From NCBI GenBank assembly GCA_016218665.1, contig JACRDI010000036.1, positions 1 to 64,000 on the forward strand: a stretch of DNA of 64,000 bases. Reading direction: 5' to 3'. Below the pieces are notes generated by a model. That model did no database searches. It was not told the DNA's origin and worked only from the letters and a program-made list of their open reading frames with translations. The DNA is from Desulfovibrio sp. (lineage in GTDB: Bacteria > Desulfobacterota > Desulfovibrionia > Desulfovibrionales > Desulfovibrionaceae). The position numbers and the translations under genes were made by a program. Positions 7,251 to 16,900 of the stretch are shown here, in pieces; within the stretch, counting starts at the first letter, position 1, and every line of letters starts with the position of its first letter.

Positions 7251-8723
7251 TCAGCTTGCCATTAGCTCACGAAACTTCCTGCGGGCAAAGCGAATGAGAC
7301 CATAGACGCCAACGACGAGAACAACGAGCGGGTCTAGCACACGAGCGAGTGCATATCCAAATTTTCCAAGAGAGTTAGCCGCCTCAAGTTTGCTCTCCCA
7401 TTCTAGACCGTTCCTTAATAGGGCAACTCGCTCCTCGTATTCTTCAGCAGTCGAGGCCGAATACAGATCAAGCTTGTATTGCTGAGGAACGCGGTCATCA
7501 TTTTTAGCCGGATTCTCCCAATTGGGTTGAGGAAGAGGAGTCTGCTTTGTTAAATCTGCAACCGTTCGGCTCAGCGTTGGGAACAGTCCACGCTTGAGCC
7601 CCTCGCTAACGGCTTCTCCAAACCCCATTCCTTCCCACGGAGCTTTCTTTACCCGTGCGGCATCCTCGGCTGCGACCTGTGCTGCTTTCTGCGCGGCCTC
7701 TTCCCTGGCTAACTGGGCGCTCGGCCCGTTGGGGTCAAGGCTTGATACGAACCCACCTCCCCTTGGCACACTTTCGAGTGACGATTGCTGGACATCCCCT
7801 TGAGGTTGTGAATGGACATCCGCCTTCGCAGCCACAGCGTCTACCAAATACGCTTCGGCCATGACCCTCTGCGTTGCCACAGGTCGCCAATCCCTTGCCC
7901 TCTTTTGAGCTTCGGCCTTCTGTGCAGGGGTCAATCTGGAGTCCAAGAGCCCCAAAAGTTCTTTTGCCTTTGCATAGCCTTGCGCTGCGGCCAGAGATGC
8001 CCACATGTATGCATGTACGTTATCCTCAGGCGTTCCAAACTCTGCATAGAGAGCGCTCACGGCGGCTTGGCCGGAGGCATCCCCTTGCTTTGCCGCCATA
8101 CGGAACAACCTTCCAGCCTGTGCCATATCCTTGGGAACGCCAATGCCATGAACATGCCTGACACCAATATTCACTTGCGCCGGAGCAAAGCCTTGTTCCG
8201 CCGCTGAACGGATCAAGCGCAGTCCTTCGGCCTCATCCTTTGGCACACCAACGCCATTGACGTACCTATTGCCAAGGGCGAACATCGCAGGGCTGTACTT
8301 GTTGCTAGCAGCCTTGGAATACCATTCAATAGCTGTCACCTCATTCTTTTCAACGCATACTCCGTTAGCGTACATCACACCCATGTTATACTGAGCACCA
8401 GGAGAGCCCTTGGCAATTGCCTCACGGCTGAGAGTCATGGCAACGGTGCAATCCCTCTTTACTCCGAGTCCGAACGCATACATCACACTCAGGGCAGCAT
8501 GCCCTTCTGCCTCTCCCTGCGAAGCCGCTTTCTGAAACAACGCGATTGCTTGTGCAAAGTTCCCTTTATCGAGTTCCTTGGCTCCTGCTTCGACAATCTG
8601 CCCGCCCTGATCCTGTCTCTGGCCTGAGCGACCTCCCTCCTCTGCAAGGGGTGCCCCGAAAGCAAGGGAAGACACAGCCACGATCAGCCAGAGAACAAGC
8701 ACGGCGGGAAGGTACTCGCGCAT
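7251..8723 (-). CDS. Secreted or membrane-anchored Sel1-repeat protein
   Basis: 490-aa protein with a signal peptide (MREYLPAVLVLWLIVAVSSL...AFG). A tandem array of Sel1-like repeats spans about residues 45-260; repeat cores such as YNMGVMYANGVCVEKN and NGVGVPKDEAEG recur about every 36 aa. A low-complexity middle follows, then a C-terminal hydrophobic helix (VLDPLVVLVVGVYGLIRFARR) with a basic tail. Sel1 arrays mediate protein-protein contacts; no enzymatic domain is visible. I chose the ATG at 8723 because GAGGT sits 6 bases ahead; a TTG at 8744 is the alternative. It lies inside the tRNA island, transcribed towards int, and could be cargo. Partner and function are unknown. Confidence 0.85.
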   Translation of the reverse strand: MREYLPAVLVLWLIVAVSSLAFGAPLAEEGGRSGQRQDQGGQIVEAGAKELDKGNFAQAIALFQKAASQGEAEGHAALSVMYAFGLGVKRDCTVAMTLSREAIAKGSPGAQYNMGVMYANGVCVEKNEVTAIEWYSKAASNKYSPAMFALGNRYVNGVGVPKDEAEGLRLIRSAAEQGFAPAQVNIGVRHVHGIGVPKDMAQAGRLFRMAAKQGDASGQAAVSALYAEFGTPEDNVHAYMWASLAAAQGYAKAKELLGLLDSRLTPAQKAEAQKRARDWRPVATQRVMAEAYLVDAVAAKADVHSQPQGDVQQSSLESVPRGGGFVSSLDPNGPSAQLAREEAAQKAAQVAAEDAARVKKAPWEGMGFGEAVSEGLKRGLFPTLSRTVADLTKQTPLPQPNWENPAKNDDRVPQQYKLDLYSASTAEEYEERVALLRNGLEWESKLEAANSLGKFGYALARVLDPLVVLVVGVYGLIRFARRKFRELMAS

Positions 8724-9036
8724 AGCACACCTCGTTTCGAACAACCTATCCCAACTCAGGGAGCTATGACAAGAAAGAACCGCTGTTATCCTCTGGAATA
8801 TTGGGAGTATTCACTCGCCCGCAGGCGTGAAGCCCAGAACTGCTTTACGCGATTAATCCCCTTGCCTCTCCACTCTTCCTGCTCAGGTTCGGAATTTCGA
8901 GTCTGCTAATCCGAAGGGGCTTGCTCAGGCTCCCTCACTCAGAATTCCCCCATGCCCCTCTCACGCTCCCAAGTCGGAGCTATCCCCTAGGTGAAACGCC
9001 CAAAAACAGGCGCTCAGACGCTTTCAAAGGTCGAAG

Positions 9037-9273
9037 GTGAGGCCAACATATCTCCCCGTTCGTAGGGTGCGCCTACCAGCTCGTAAGGTGGTCCTGCGCC
9101 GCGCTGCCCGTGCGTTCCTCAAGGACAACGACATCGTGTGCGTCCCTGAGGCCGGGAGCCGCATGGACCGCCTCGGCACCAAGCTCCAGGCCATCCGCAA
9201 GGAGGGTCAGAAGCGGTTCAAGGACGGGGAACCCGATAACGTGACGCCCATAAGGGAGGTCAACGGGGAGTAA
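9037..9273 (+). CDS. Small basic phage-remnant protein of unknown function
   Basis: 78-aa GTG-initiated reading frame (MRPTYLPVRR...) upstream of the terminase fragment. The N-terminal RPTYLP...VVLRR pattern is kept in the equivalent frame of the second module copy (near 10421), which suggests these residues were once translated. The C-terminal half (LGTKLQAIRKEGQKRFKDG) is charged and helical. In T7-like phages the small terminase gene precedes the large one, so a TerS remnant is possible, but I do not recognise the sequence. No strong ribosome site is visible. Confidence 0.4.
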   Translation: MRPTYLPVRRVRLPARKVVLRRAARAFLKDNDIVCVPEAGSRMDRLGTKLQAIRKEGQKRFKDGEPDNVTPIREVNGE

Positions 9274-9384
9274 AGTCGTGTGCAACTCTTTGCACAAGGC
9301 CCCCAGAAATCCTCAATGATTTCAACCACCCCGACAAAAGGGAGCAATAGAAGAGAGGGAGGTTCAACATAGGGTATCCCTCCC

Positions 9385-9477
9385 CATAGTATGTCCCTAA
9401 CAGAGGGGTAGCACAGTATGTCCCCCTAGAGGTAAGTTCGTACTGTGCTCCCCTTTGCTATACATACCCCTACTGTG
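9385..9477. repeat. Motif array around CACAGTATGTCCC, copy A side
   Basis: CATAGTATGTCCC (9385-9397) and CACAGTATGTCCC (9412-9424) share a 13-mer. The reverse core TACTGTG occurs at 9441-9447 and 9471-9477, giving a 9-bp inverted repeat AGCACAGTA/TACTGTGCT. Read on the complementary strand the element is GGGANATACTRTG, reminiscent of the CACTATAGGG core of T7-type phage polymerase promoters. Promoter function is inference. Confidence 0.4.
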
Positions 9478-9496
9478 ACTAGAGAGGTAGAGACTT

Positions 9497-10258
9497 GTGA
9501 GTGAAGATACCAGAGAGGTCCCTATAGGGTTCAGCGGCGACCCGGAAACCGACGACTACACGGAAGTGTTCGGTGAGCATACCTTCATGGATGACGCCCT
9601 GCTCTTCGACCTGTTGTCCAAGGAGGAGAAGGAAGCTGCGGAACGCTGGGATGACCTCCGAGCACTGCAACGGGAGTACCCTGACGCCAGAGACTTCCTC
9701 ACGGATGTGCTCAAGGCGCTCATCGGAGTCACTCCCACCGACATCCAGTACGACATCATGGACTACCTCCAGCGTGGGGCGGACTATCGCATGATTCAGG
9801 CCCAGCGCGGTGAGGCCAAGACGACCATCACTGGCATCTTCGCTGTGTGGAGGCTCATTCAGGACCCCACCACGCGAGTCCTGATCTTCTCCGCTGGTGG
9901 TGACATGGCCGAGGAGATTTCCAACTGGGTCATCCAGGTCATCTACGGCTTGGACATCCTAGAGTGCCTCAGGCCGGACACCACACGGCAGGGGCAACGT
10001 GCCTCTGTGAAGCGGTTCGACGTACACTACCACCTCAAGGGTGCTGAGAAGTCCCCCTCCGTGGCGTGTATGGGCGTGACCGCCAACATGCAGGGCCGTC
10101 GAGCGGACATCCTCATCGCGGATGACATCGAGTCCTCCAAGAATGCGTACACCGAGAACATGAGGGAGCAGTTGCGGCACAAGATGCGCGACTTCCCCTC
10201 CATCTGCTCCAAGGGCGAGATCATCTTCCTGGGTACCCCTCAGAGCCTTGCCGCGTAG
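9497..10258 (+). pseudogene. Truncated T7-like phage terminase large subunit
   Basis: Encodes 253 aa of the ATPase half of a T7 gp19-like DNA-packaging terminase (normally close to 590 aa). Landmarks are an acidic N-terminus, the adapted Walker A AQRGEAKTTI (about residue 97), Walker B DILIADD (about 207) and the coupling-type FLGTPQ segment, immediately after which the frame stops. The C-terminal nuclease domain is absent. The break falls at about 10240, where the second module copy begins, so truncation probably accompanied the tandem arrangement. GTG start at 9497 with AGAGAGG upstream. It cannot be a working packaging motor on its own. Confidence 0.8.
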
Positions 10259-10267
10259 ATTCCCTGG

Positions 10268-10925
10268 TTCGAAATCCAGGGGTCAAAAATCCGAGGGGGT
10301 TTGCCCTCCATCCCGCGCGCAGAAGTCCCCCATAGGCCCCAGCCCTCACCCAACAGAGCACGAGCCCATAGGTGAAACGCCCAAAACATGCCCTTTGGAG
10401 CGCGTTTGGCAGCACGGGTGAGGCCAACATATCTCCCGGCTTCCAAAGCTCCCCAGAACGGCCCACAAGTGGTGCTGCGCCGCCTTCACTGGCACGCTCT
10501 TCCTGTCCTTCACCTGAAAGCTATCCCATCCTCCGTCGCAGAAGCTTTTCTCTTACCAACTTGGATAGTAGAAGCAGGTCCAGGCAAATCGTACAGACGT
10601 ATGAATATCGCAACATCTACTTGTATGGTCAATAATCACCTGCAATTTCAAGTGTTTCACAAAATCTGCCAATAGAAGAGAGTTTCCTACACAGTATATC
10701 CCCACTCCACAGTATCTCCCAACAGGCATGTGCCATAGAGATATCCCTCAATTGGTGTCTTATTGGTATGTCCCACAAGACTCCCGATCTAGCTCTCCCT
10801 GGGAGATGTACGCTAAGAGTGTGAGCACAAGAGCTGCCTCTCACTCATGTTCAATACCCCTCTGTAGCTCAAGAGAGGGGACTTGTGAGTGACACCAGAA
10901 GTCCTCCCTTCAAGGTTCGGCGGCG
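10268..10925 (+). repeat. Phage-derived module, copy B (terminase lost)
   Basis: Diverged second copy of 8888-9545. It contains TAGGTGAAACGCCCAAAA (near 10371), GTGAGGCCAACATATCTCCC (10418-10437), a CTGCGCCGCC block, two further motif copies and GACTTGTGAGTGA (10882). After the GTG at 10885 the equivalent terminase frame runs only 16 codons (MSDTRSPPFKVRRRQR) before TAG, so the gene is essentially deleted. Confidence 0.6.
10690..10774. repeat. Motif array around CACAGTATNTCCC, copy B side
   Basis: CACAGTATATCCC (10690-10702) and CACAGTATCTCCC (10708-10720) match the 13-mer of the copy A array. Weaker versions occur at about 10734-10747 (CATAGAGATATCCC) and 10763-10774 (TTGGTATGTCCC). Conservation of the motif while surrounding bases diverged argues for function in the ancestral phage. 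Confidence 0.4.
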
Positions 10926-11161
10926 GCAGAGGTAGCGCATAGCGAGTCCGTAGCGCCTCATCCGCTCCTGAGCTTGCCCTCTCTCATCTCGCCAAAGACT
11001 CACCCACCGGACGTAACGCCGTTTCCCGCAACAGGGAGGCGGCGTTTCTCATTTGCGTTCCCTGGCCTGGGGTCAACTCCCCGGCTGAGTGGACCGCTCT
11101 TCCCCCCTTCTGCCCGCTGTTGTGGGCCAACCTCTAACCTTTCTCAGAAAGGAGCTTCACC

Positions 11162-11371
11162 ATGTCCGATGTGCCACCAACCACCGCTTTGCCCTCTACA
11201 GGCTTCCTACGCCTTCCGGCAGTCCTCAGCCTCATCCCTGTTGGACGCTCCACTTGGTGGGCCGGAGTCAAATCGGGCCTCTACCCCGCTCCTGTGAAGC
11301 TGGGCGCTCGGATGACCGCTTGGCGGGCGGAAGACATCGCCGCCCTCATCGTTAAGCTTGGCGCTCAGTAG
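11162..11371 (+). CDS. alpA: AlpA-family excisionase/transcription regulator
   Basis: 69-aa MerR-like winged-helix DNA-binding protein of the AlpA family, which activates integrase/excision genes of P4-like islands. The family pattern is clear: TGFLRLPAVLSLIPVGRSTWW, a recognition segment ending in KSGLYPAPVKLG, then MTAWRAEDI near the C-terminus. A strong ribosome site (AGAAAGGAGCTTCACC) precedes the ATG. It sits in the same element as the P4-type integrase and is a candidate for controlling island excision, possibly through the CCGGACAAC clusters; that link is inference. Confidence 0.9.
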   Translation: MSDVPPTTALPSTGFLRLPAVLSLIPVGRSTWWAGVKSGLYPAPVKLGARMTAWRAEDIAALIVKLGAQ

Positions 11372-11376
11372 GGAGG

Positions 11377-11796
11377 ATGGACTTGAGCAAGAGCGATAAA
11401 AGCCCAGTGTATGAGGGCCAGTTCTTTCCCGCTCGTGTTGCGATCCGCAAGAATTGCCGCTGGTGCAACGGCGACGAAAACCCTGCCAACTGCCCAGTAG
11501 GAACCTGCCCGGCTCACCCGTTACGATTGACCAAGGCAGAGCCCGGAGCTGATACGGGGCTGCGCACCATTCGCGCCCTGTGCCTGGACTGTGCCGGGAG
11601 CGCGGAAGCGGTGAGAACATGCACCGCGTACAAGCCCTTCCTCGACAATCCACCTTGCATCCTCTGGCCTCACAGACTCGGCAAACGCCGCGTGACGGAG
11701 GAGTACAGAGAAGCTCGGAGGTCTCAGGCCAATAAGCAGCTCAGGGAGTCCGGCACAGGTGGCACATTCGCTCCACAGGAGCCCGCGCAGGACTAG
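11377..11796 (+). CDS. Cys-rich putative zinc-binding phage protein
   Basis: 139-aa protein beginning five bases after the AlpA stop, so probably co-transcribed. It has paired Cys clusters: NCRWCNGDENPANCPVGTCPAHPLR and, later, ALCLDCAGSAEAVRTC. The spacing resembles small prophage proteins with an IRxxCxxC...CPxxxCPLxP pattern, consistent with zinc ribbons. Pro/Cys-rich start and a charged, probably disordered tail. Function unknown; nucleic-acid binding is a guess from the zinc-ribbon look. Confidence 0.7.
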   Translation: MDLSKSDKSPVYEGQFFPARVAIRKNCRWCNGDENPANCPVGTCPAHPLRLTKAEPGADTGLRTIRALCLDCAGSAEAVRTCTAYKPFLDNPPCILWPHRLGKRRVTEEYREARRSQANKQLRESGTGGTFAPQEPAQD

Positions 11797-12043
11797 CTTG
11801 AGGCAATCACCCTGCCTCGCCGTTACCTAGCCCTCAGATGGGCCAAATTTGTACGTTTCACGATACCGATGTTTCACGGCGAAGGCGAAGGGATTTCCAT
11901 AGGGGAGGGATGGGCAACCGTCTCTCCCTATTTTTTGCAGCTAAAGCACCTGTAGCGCATACCGATCTTTCCCCGCGTTCTGCCAATGATCTCCCTTACC
12001 CTACACGAGAGGCATTGCGTACGGGCATATGGCATGAGAACAT

Positions 12044-12511
12044 TCAGCTAGCCCCCTGCGAGTCATGGGCGTTCAAAGTAGCAACTACTCGTGCAATCGT
12101 GTTGTCCAAACTGATGAGTTCACACTCCCACACCACGAGAACCTTCCACCCAGCTTCCACTAAGCGCATAGCCGAAATGACATCTCGGTTTCTGTTTCGA
12201 GCGATCTTTTCACGCCAATAGTCCTGGTTTGTCTTTGGGGCTCGGTTGCCCACCTTGCAGTCGTGCCCATGCCAAAAGCACCCCTGCACAAATAGTACGG
12301 TACGGCGAGATGGAAACACAAGGTCAGGTTTCCCAGGCAAATCCTTGACGTGGAGACGATAACGAAATCCGAGGCGATGCAGAGTCCTACGCACAAGCAA
12401 TTCAGGCTTCGTATCTTTTGAACGGATACGGCCCATGATTTCGCTTCGAGAGAGTGGGCTCTTTACCTTATCTCGTTTCTGCACTGCAACACCCCCGCCA
12501 TAACAAGCCAT
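12044..12511 (-). CDS. vsr: Vsr, very short patch repair DNA mismatch endonuclease
   Basis: Nicks beside T:G mismatches created by deamination of 5-methylcytosine, protecting sites modified by a cognate Dcm-type enzyme. The Vsr family signature is complete: MGRIRSKDTKPE with the metal-site Asp in KPDLVF, FVQGCFWHGHDC (zinc/active-site His and Cys), and a W-x-x-K helix later. 155 aa from the ATG at 12511; a GTG at 12484 has a better-spaced GGGGGT and gives a start closer to known Vsr proteins, so the true N-terminus may be nine residues shorter. Divergent from the cytosine methyltransferase at 12709, the common Vsr/Dcm pairing. Confidence 0.93.
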   Translation of the reverse strand: MACYGGGVAVQKRDKVKSPLSRSEIMGRIRSKDTKPELLVRRTLHRLGFRYRLHVKDLPGKPDLVFPSRRTVLFVQGCFWHGHDCKVGNRAPKTNQDYWREKIARNRNRDVISAMRLVEAGWKVLVVWECELISLDNTIARVVATLNAHDSQGAS

Positions 12512-12708
12512 TCCTTATCACACCTTGCCAGGGCCTTCTTTCATAGCACTCGCGAAGCCGCAGATGGTCGAACCTGCTCCGAGGCGTTCGCTCCTCTGCC
12601 CCCATGCCAATGTTTGACCTTCTTTGCAGGCCAGGATAGGTGCTTTAAGGTTTGAGTGTCCGCGTGGCTAGCTGCCAGGCACAACCTTCAACACACCTGA
12701 TTGGCGGC

Positions 12709-13824
12709 ATGTTTCCATACAAAGATATCACAACTCTCTCTCTCTTCTCAGGATGCGGCGGCATGGACTTTGGCGCGGAAGAAGCCGGAGCCAACATCAT
12801 TTGGTCCAACGAACTCGACCAAGACGCCGTAGAGTCCTTGCACAAATACTTTCCGAACGTCGACCTCATCCCTGGCGACATCGCCAAGGTCGACAAGTTC
12901 CCGAAAGCGGAGCTGCTTATCGGCGGCTACCCTTGCCAGTCCTTCTCAATGGGCGGGAACCGGAATCCCGCCGCTGACGCGCGCACGAAGCTCTACTTGC
13001 AATTTGCTCGGTGCCTTGAACAAACGAATCCACTCTTCTTCATTGCAGAGAATGTTTCGGGGCTACAAAAAATCCAAAGTGGTTCGTTCCTTCAGGAGCA
13101 GGTTCGGGTTTTCAAGGGCATCGGCAAGCACGGCTACCGCATTACAGCCCAAGTGGTTGACGCCAAAGAGTACGGAGTACCCCAAACTCGCAAGCGGCTG
13201 TTCATTGTGGGCATTCGCAGAGACCTGGGCCTGGTCTTTGAGTTTCCCCAGCCAACGCACGGGAAAGCTACCAAGAAAACGCCTCGCCTTCTACCATTCA
13301 CATCGCACGGAGAGGCCATTAGAGATTTGCCTCTCTGGCCTACGGGCGAATTCTACGAGCGGCCACATGACCCTGAAGGCCACATGTCCTGGTACTACAT
13401 GTCACGCAACCGAAAAGCCAACTGGTTCGACCCGTCGTACACCATCTGCGCCAACTGGCGCCACACCACCCTGCACCCAGGCAGCCAAGTCATGACCCTA
13501 ACATGGTCGAATCTGGCAGATGGCTGGAAGCAACGATGGGACTTTAGCGACCGATACGAGCACCTTGAGATTAACCCGGAACTGCCCTTTTTGAAAGTGC
13601 CACGCCGCCTGTCATGGCGTGAATGCGCAAGGATTCAAACATTCCCTAAAGATTTTGAGCCGGTGGGCAAGGCTGAATCCAAATTCAACCAAATCGGCAA
13701 TGCCGTACCGCCGCTACTTGCCAAGGTCATTGTCGAACACCTGCTCTCTGGGCGTGGCGTGATGAGATACCAGGACAAGAAACAGGCAACAGGGAAGCAG
13801 CTAATCTTCTGGGATAACGGCTAG
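12709..13824 (+). CDS. dcm: DNA (cytosine-5) methyltransferase
   Basis: 371-aa C5-cytosine methyltransferase. Ordered motifs: motif I FSGCGGMDFG, motif IV PCQSFSMGG with the catalytic Cys, motif VI ENVSGL, motif VIII QTRKRLFIVG, and motif X NAVPPLLAKVI. The target-recognition stretch lies between motifs VIII and IX; the recognised sequence cannot be read from the protein. I use the ATG at 12709, right before the conserved FPYKDITTLSLFSG opening; a TTG at 12652 would add 19 non-conserved residues. Paired with divergent vsr and followed by a large adenine methyltransferase, it belongs to a DNA-modification block on the island. Confidence 0.94.
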   Translation: MFPYKDITTLSLFSGCGGMDFGAEEAGANIIWSNELDQDAVESLHKYFPNVDLIPGDIAKVDKFPKAELLIGGYPCQSFSMGGNRNPAADARTKLYLQFARCLEQTNPLFFIAENVSGLQKIQSGSFLQEQVRVFKGIGKHGYRITAQVVDAKEYGVPQTRKRLFIVGIRRDLGLVFEFPQPTHGKATKKTPRLLPFTSHGEAIRDLPLWPTGEFYERPHDPEGHMSWYYMSRNRKANWFDPSYTICANWRHTTLHPGSQVMTLTWSNLADGWKQRWDFSDRYEHLEINPELPFLKVPRRLSWRECARIQTFPKDFEPVGKAESKFNQIGNAVPPLLAKVIVEHLLSGRGVMRYQDKKQATGKQLIFWDNG

Positions 13825-13922
13825 CGACTGTAGATGTTTGGCCCCAATATCTGCAACGTTGTTCTTTCAGTATTGCAGAAATGATTCGTTAGTCTCTGAC
13901 TTTGGACGAGCAAGAGGTTTAT

Positions 13923-16900
13923 ATGCCTACAATCAATAGCCACTCTCTCACCGATAGCTCCAAGTTGCTAGTTGCTGGTGTTCTTGCTGCTACCAACGCA
14001 TCTCCCAATGAAGCCAACCTTCGGCATGAAATTGAACATCTTATTCGCAGAGCATGTGCCGAACTTGATATTCCCTATGCACCATTCAGCCTTGAGCGAG
14101 CGCTCAGAGGCGACCAGCGGCAAGTTGTTTTTGCGGATGTTGTCCACGGTGGCGTGATCATCGAATATGAGCCGCCTAAGTCTTTTAATGCTGGCAGGAA
14201 CAGGGCAAACGTCCAGCATGCAAAGGATCAAGCCGAAGGTTACGCAGCCCGAATGGCCCACGATGAAGGGCGCGCAATCACCGAATACGTCATGATAATT
14301 TGGGACGGTGCCCATATCGCTTTTGGTGCAACTGATGGCAACACTTCGCTTTGGGAGCGCCTTGTGGCTTTCGATGCACCCCAAGCCGCGAGATTGCTGA
14401 CCACATTACGCAATCTTGGGCGTCCACTCGCCCACCCTGCACTCCTTCGGAGCATGATCGGCCCTGAATCCGAACTAGGAGGCGGGCTTATCCCAGCCTT
14501 GTTCCAAGCCGTTGTTTCGGCGTCTGCAAGAGATGCTGGCAGACAAACGAAGACGACACTACTGTTCAAAGAGTGGAACCGCCTATTCGGGCAGGCAATT
14601 GGCATTCCCACTGACAGGTTATACGCGCTCCTTGAGAGGCAGTCTGAGGCACATCGTCAGCCATACGAGCAGAACATCCCCTGCTACCTCTTCGCATTGC
14701 ATACCTATCTCGCAATGGTTGCAAAGCTCGTAGCAGCCTTGGCATTGCCCAACCCTTCGGAAAACATCCGCGACAGTGCGGTAGCTCTTCGTGAACGCAT
14801 TCGAACGTTAGAGTCCGGCTCTCTCTTTGCAAACGCAGGAATCGTCAACATGCTGGGGGGAGATTTCTTTTCCTGGCCTGTGGATGATCCCGCCTGGGCA
14901 AGAATCGAAAGACCTCTGGCAAGCCTTCTGGCGCAACTCGGGCAGCTCTCCTTTGACATGACGAGGCGGAACCCATCTTCAGTGCGCGACCTCTTCAAAG
15001 GCATTTACGAGCAGTTTGTTCCGCGTGAGCTACGGCACGCTCTGGGCGAAATCAACACTCCCGATTGGCTAGCGGGCCATGTCTTTGACCAACTGGGCTG
15101 GGAGCCTGACAATGATTTGCTTGACCCCACGTGTGGGACAGGCACCTTTCTGTTGGAGGCGATACGTCGCCGCATAGTCGCTGCGCATAGCTCTGGGGCA
15201 AGTCCGACTGCCGGAGTGCTACTCGCAGGCATTTATGGAATGGACCTCAATCCTCTCGCTGTACTTGCCACAAAAGCATCTCTTGTTGTGATGCTTGCAC
15301 AACGCTTAGACCCAGCAGCCCCCGTACGTCTTCCTGTCTTTCTTGCCGATGCCATCAACACCGCAACCCCGACAGATGATGGTTTCTTTTCTCACACGAT
15401 ACAGACAGAGCAAGGTGAGCGCGAATTTCGAATCCCAGAATCCATTGTCCGTGCCAATATCGTCCATGAGTTCTTTGATGACCTCCGCCTATGCGTTGCC
15501 GCAGACTTAGCACCTGCGGCAGTCCTTCATGCCATGAGACGCTTCCTGACAGATTTGCCTTCGCCTATGATCGCGGTTGTTGAAGAGACCATCAATGTGC
15601 TTGTTGACCTACATCGCGACCGCTGGGACGGAATATGGTGCCCGATTCTTGCGGACCGTTTTGCAGCTGGTGCCGTCCACCCTGTCTCACATATCGCGGG
15701 AAACCCACCTTGGGTTAAATGGTCCAACCTACCAACCAGTTACGCAAGCTTTGTGAAGCCCCTCTGCCAAGCTATCAACGTTTTCAGCGAAGACACTTAC
15801 GTGGGCGGTATTGAGGCCGATGTCTCAACAATCATTACATTTCAAGCTGTGAGAAAGTGGCTTGCTCCCTCTGGACGCTTGGGCTTCTTAATCACCGCGA
15901 CAGTTTTCTCAACCGAGTCCAGCCAGGGTTTTCGCAGGTTTGCTCATCATGATGGCACCCCCATGTGTGCTGTTCTGAGCGTAGAGGACTTTAAGGGCCT
16001 CAAAATATTCGATGGAGTCACCAATCACCCAGCTCTACTGATCGTCGAGAAGGGGCGAGCCACCGAGTTCCCTGTGCCTTATCGGTGCTGGTCTCTCCCC
16101 CCTGGGAAGGCCGACTTTCCCGACGGCACAGCTTTTCGAGCCGCAGCCATAAGGACAGACCTAATTGCGGAGCCAGTTCCAGGCACGGATGCAGGTCCGT
16201 GGTTAAAAGGCACCGTAGCCGAACACGCAATTTGGAAGACCTTGTTTGATGCGTCCACTTCCTCAGCTTACGAAGCCAGAAAAGGTGTGACGACCGATCG
16301 GAATGGCATCTACTTCGTAAGGGCAGGCAAACCAGGACAGAACGGATTGGTGCCTATTGTAAATGATCCTGAAGGAGCGGGACGCACCAAGGGCATTCCA
16401 GCTATTGCCATGGATGTTGAGCCTGACCATCTTTTCCCCCTGCTGCGAGGCCGTGGCCTTAGTGCTTTCCGCTCTGAACCTGATCCCAACTACAAAATCA
16501 TTTTGCCCCAACGTGGTATGCACGGCGACCCAGCACTCATGGCGACAACCCGGCGAACCTTGAGGTTTTTTGAACGCTTCAGAGATGAGCTATCTAAGAG
16601 GGCAAGCTACCGACGCTTTCAAAAGGGAAAGCCTTTCTGGTCGACATGGAGCACAGGCCCGTACACCTTCAGCCCCTACAAAGTGCTCTGGAAAGAAATG
16701 TCAGGCGGGCGTTTCTGCGCAGCTTATGTCGGAGAGATTGACGACCCCATTCTTGGCCTGAAAGTCGCTGTGCCTGATCACAAGCTCTACATGGTAGCTC
16801 TCGACCATGCAGAAGAAGCGCAGTTCCTGACAGGGATTTTGAATGCCAAAACGGTCGCTGCCGCTGTTGGGGCTTATGCCGCCCAACTGAGCCTGGGCAC

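Larger units (their letters stand above)
8888..9545 (+). repeat. Phage-derived module, copy A
   Basis: Diverged direct repeat of 10268-10925. Shared blocks in the same order and spacing are TAGGTGAAACGCCCAAAA (near 8990), GTGAGGCCAACATATCTCCC (9037), GTGGTCCTGCGCCGC-like (near 9085), a CACAGTATGTCCC motif region, and GACTTGTGAGTGA (9492) at the terminase start. Distance from the GAGGCCAACAT block to the GTG start is about 457 bases here and 464 in copy B. The repeat suggests tandem remnants of related phages or satellites. Confidence 0.65.

Noticed and set aside
10264-10283. T-arm-like CCTGG-TTCGAAA-TCCAGG suggesting a second tRNA fragment
   Set aside because: The loop is one base too long and no acceptor, D or anticodon arms are present. 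Could be an att remnant, but a tRNA cannot be supported.
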